IMG/VR virus record: IMGVR_UViG_3300007515_000040
Location: 1 to 22,713 of that record
Reading direction: 5' to 3' (one strand)
Source of the DNA: a virus
DNA length: 22,713 bases
A program made the position numbers and the translations under genes. Of this stretch, positions 22,101 to 22,713 are shown one piece after another; the first letter of the stretch is position 1; each line of letters opens with the position of its first letter. A model generated the notes under the pieces. That model had not been told where the DNA came from and searched no databases. It saw only the letters and a program-made list of their open reading frames with translations.

Positions 22101-22713
22101 TCTTCCGACCAACGCACTAACTGCCCGGACAGGGCTGAGGGTCAATCCTATTGACTGGGCGAGGTTCATTGCGGTTGACTATCCGGTTGCATTCGCTAGG
22201 GCATTCATGGGGAACATGGGTAAGCCGGGAGACTTTTACAGGGAAGCAGCCAGAAGCGGGCTGACAGGTCAAACTTTGAAGAACGCCATTGATCCTGACT
22301 ACAATCTGGTGGGGCGGCTTCCGAGGTTTGACGGTATGTTGCAGGGGACGACGGTTGAGCGTGGTGTTCAGGGGTTCGAGAAGGGAGCGCGATGGATAGA
22401 TGTCATCCCTGATGCGATTGAGGAGATGGGCAAGCTGGTGGGAATTGAGCGGGCATTGCGACAGGAGCGCGGGCTTGGTTTCTTCGAGAAGGTTCCCAAG
22501 ATAAAGGACAAGAACGGGCGGTACATTCGCAACATGGAGAGGTTTTTCGAGGAGAACCCGGAGTGGCGCAGGGAAGTGATGAAGCAAATGGGTTCGCCGC
22601 AGTTCTCGGTTTCAGGAAGGTGGGGCAGACAGATGGACGTATTGTTCATGTTCTACAATGCCCGGATGCAGGGTGCTGCCCGTGATCTCCAGAGGGTTAC
22701 AGACCTTAAAAGC
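19102..22713 (+). CDS. Large polyvalent-type virion protein, LPD38-like, incomplete at window end
   Basis: At least 1204 residues, open to the last base, so the 3' end is missing. The N-terminus carries two FDFSKPFTVV motifs at residues 8-17 and 30-39, followed by a Lys/Glu/Arg-rich coiled-coil region (about 50-210). Hydrophobic Gly/Ala-rich segments occur at about 279-370. A Pro/Lys hinge (about 478-510), an Ala/Lys repeat (about 544-556) and a Gly/Trp stretch (about 570-590) follow. Residues about 974 onward (APFQIVNALLSDLPTNALTA, GDFYREAARSGL, FMFYNARMQGAARDLQRV) resemble, from memory, the conserved domain of phage large polyvalent proteins (LPD38). Such proteins are thought to be injected with DNA. 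No protease or ADP-ribosyltransferase motif could be identified in the visible part. Confidence 0.75.
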   Translation, partial: MAEPPTEFDFSKPFTVVKEKPKETEKESGFDFSKPFTVVGEEKPEPIVETEKELTGQEKIYERLRKRKEAEKEAEGRAAEIEREQAARAREWYEKIPELERDERERKHWETQKRLAPFYREIAQDRKAWVDKVTRLSETLPLTSEEDRRKEARSLAKEEEDALIRKLDEFEGEFGLRFKHFGKSLDAIEMDQEVGTAMAKARTALGGKTVGPAPPRSPYGAFRSSEAARKLWGPEVGYLGEYKPMGSKLDKHGLISGLFESPLDIPEIREEDVKTLFPGGGVGRDVAVGILNAVNGLTESIVSPGGAATMGFGVVAKEAPAILRAGHGAFSLDLTRNVIEHHPELMRILENPDVSLQDKTEAFVGQALLTLFAGGAMKGALKSEFKSANVKTPTQAMKVYRESVRRKKAEPKPIEEPKVREREVLEKLPDESWPDFYARVGEQQLLFEHQRGTAVEPTAEGAPKTSVRDALIKDTPIRPEVPLKEPPPLKDIPLPKDPEIAKDVPVEDALKADLNQVVEALRSRESRGGEVKQHLLDAMKKGEAVKAAKAAKAAELLEIAKRQAGFGDAGKGGGEGGGWGRFWGWLKGEDPEVAGDKFRMSLWDRAITSQVTSFRPATALQRSMEKFYGVKEAGAPAEMFFEFLPGSYAKAKERVLSFDEAVSVPLKESGLSKEFGVYSFLKRMEDRLKSGKSRSDQIKEIDKEIEGAKELFAGGAEYARKERKGVDAYIKDLEEIKSNLKARSDKRVAAFLEDNGEVKYWTPKMVKDTMKLFKKDITPEQFKKLEEIGGAFRAEASKMMDTLVEGGIISKEQRIRIELSNEHYTPWMLEKYLKDEGKATGLRDKVGREKLSLHRVTGIDDPAFTIADVAETMRNKLHDITVIVEYNKAKREFVDIMERDLKDMVVGPEGEKTNVGGVEAFMQRLGKKKETPPGMGEFTVIRNGNVERYAVDSGVAEAINSFGEKQHAAWRLLAHTSRPLKVGATKWSAPFQIVNALLSDLPTNALTARTGLRVNPIDWARFIAVDYPVAFARAFMGNMGKPGDFYREAARSGLTGQTLKNAIDPDYNLVGRLPRFDGMLQGTTVERGVQGFEKGARWIDVIPDAIEEMGKLVGIERALRQERGLGFFEKVPKIKDKNGRYIRNMERFFEENPEWRREVMKQMGSPQFSVSGRWGRQMDVLFMFYNARMQGAARDLQRVTDLKS
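19123..19218 (+). repeat. Duplicated 30-nt FDFSKPFTVV motif
   Basis: The 30-nt units at 19123-19152 and 19189-19218 differ at only 2 bases, both synonymous, and encode the same 10 residues (FDFSKPFTVV) separated by 12 residues. Confidence 0.9.
20731..20766 (+). repeat. 9-bp tandem repeat encoding KAA units
   Basis: GCAGTAAAG, GCAGCAAAG, GCAGCAAAG and a degenerate GCGGCAGAG lie in tandem within the polyvalent gene and encode an Ala/Lys helix. It is a likely slippage site. Confidence 0.75.

Noticed and set aside
21570-22169. Antisense open frame of 199 codons opposite the polyvalent gene
   Set aside because: The + strand frame is continuous for over 1200 codons with family-like motifs; the antisense product is Ser/Leu/Pro-rich with no domain.
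1-22713. tRNA genes, CRISPR arrays, insertion sequences or integration genes
   Set aside because: No cloverleaf with a T-loop consensus, no regularly spaced repeats with unique spacers, and no transposase or integrase motifs were seen by eye.

Overview
The window is the late (structural) region of a tailed bacteriophage with a short-tailed, podovirus-like virion, probably from an environmental and perhaps aquatic phage. Three things support this. The gene order is small terminase, large terminase, portal, scaffold, capsid, fibre, holin-like proteins, connector, hub and internal virion proteins. The major capsid protein resembles the N4-gp56 family. The connector and hub pair resembles P22 gp4 and gp10. 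No tail-tube or tape-measure gene is visible. Every convincing gene lies on the + strand, and most starts overlap or abut the preceding stop (ATGA, TAATG, TGATG), so much of the window probably reads as one long transcription unit. A predicted lipoprotein signal peptide suggests a Gram-negative host. The host cannot be named from this sequence.

Layout. 1-237: non-coding leader with an 85% G+C island and a direct repeat, unlike the rest of the window. 238-3056: packaging genes (terminase small subunit, a small conserved gene, terminase large subunit), then a 4-Cys protein and three tiny very basic proteins. 3053-7424: portal, a small unknown, scaffold and capsid. 7535-8094: two small unknowns. 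8095-10833: a 912-residue repetitive fibre-like protein. 10846-11455: two small genes. 11452-12277: five tiny genes, three of them membrane proteins and one a lipoprotein embedded out of frame in its neighbour; this looks like a lysis module, although no endolysin is visible. 12277-14843: connector and tail hub. 14840-15250: an acetyltransferase-like protein. 15254-22713: three large virion or internal proteins, the last resembling phage large polyvalent proteins and running off the window.

How it works together. The terminases pack DNA through the portal into a scaffold-assembled shell. The connector and hub proteins close the vertex, the fibre probably binds the host, and the large coiled-coil and polyvalent proteins are candidates for internal, ejected proteins. 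The only intergenic gaps above 40 nt lie around scaffold and capsid. Two of these three gaps contain clear RNA hairpins, which suggests the scaffold-capsid message is processed or stabilised separately.

No tRNA, rRNA, CRISPR array, insertion sequence, integrase, replication or lysogeny gene was seen. The most notable observations are amino-acid repeats in the fibre gene encoded with heavily diversified synonymous codons, the embedded lipoprotein gene, the hairpins around the scaffold-capsid pair, and the G+C-rich leader.
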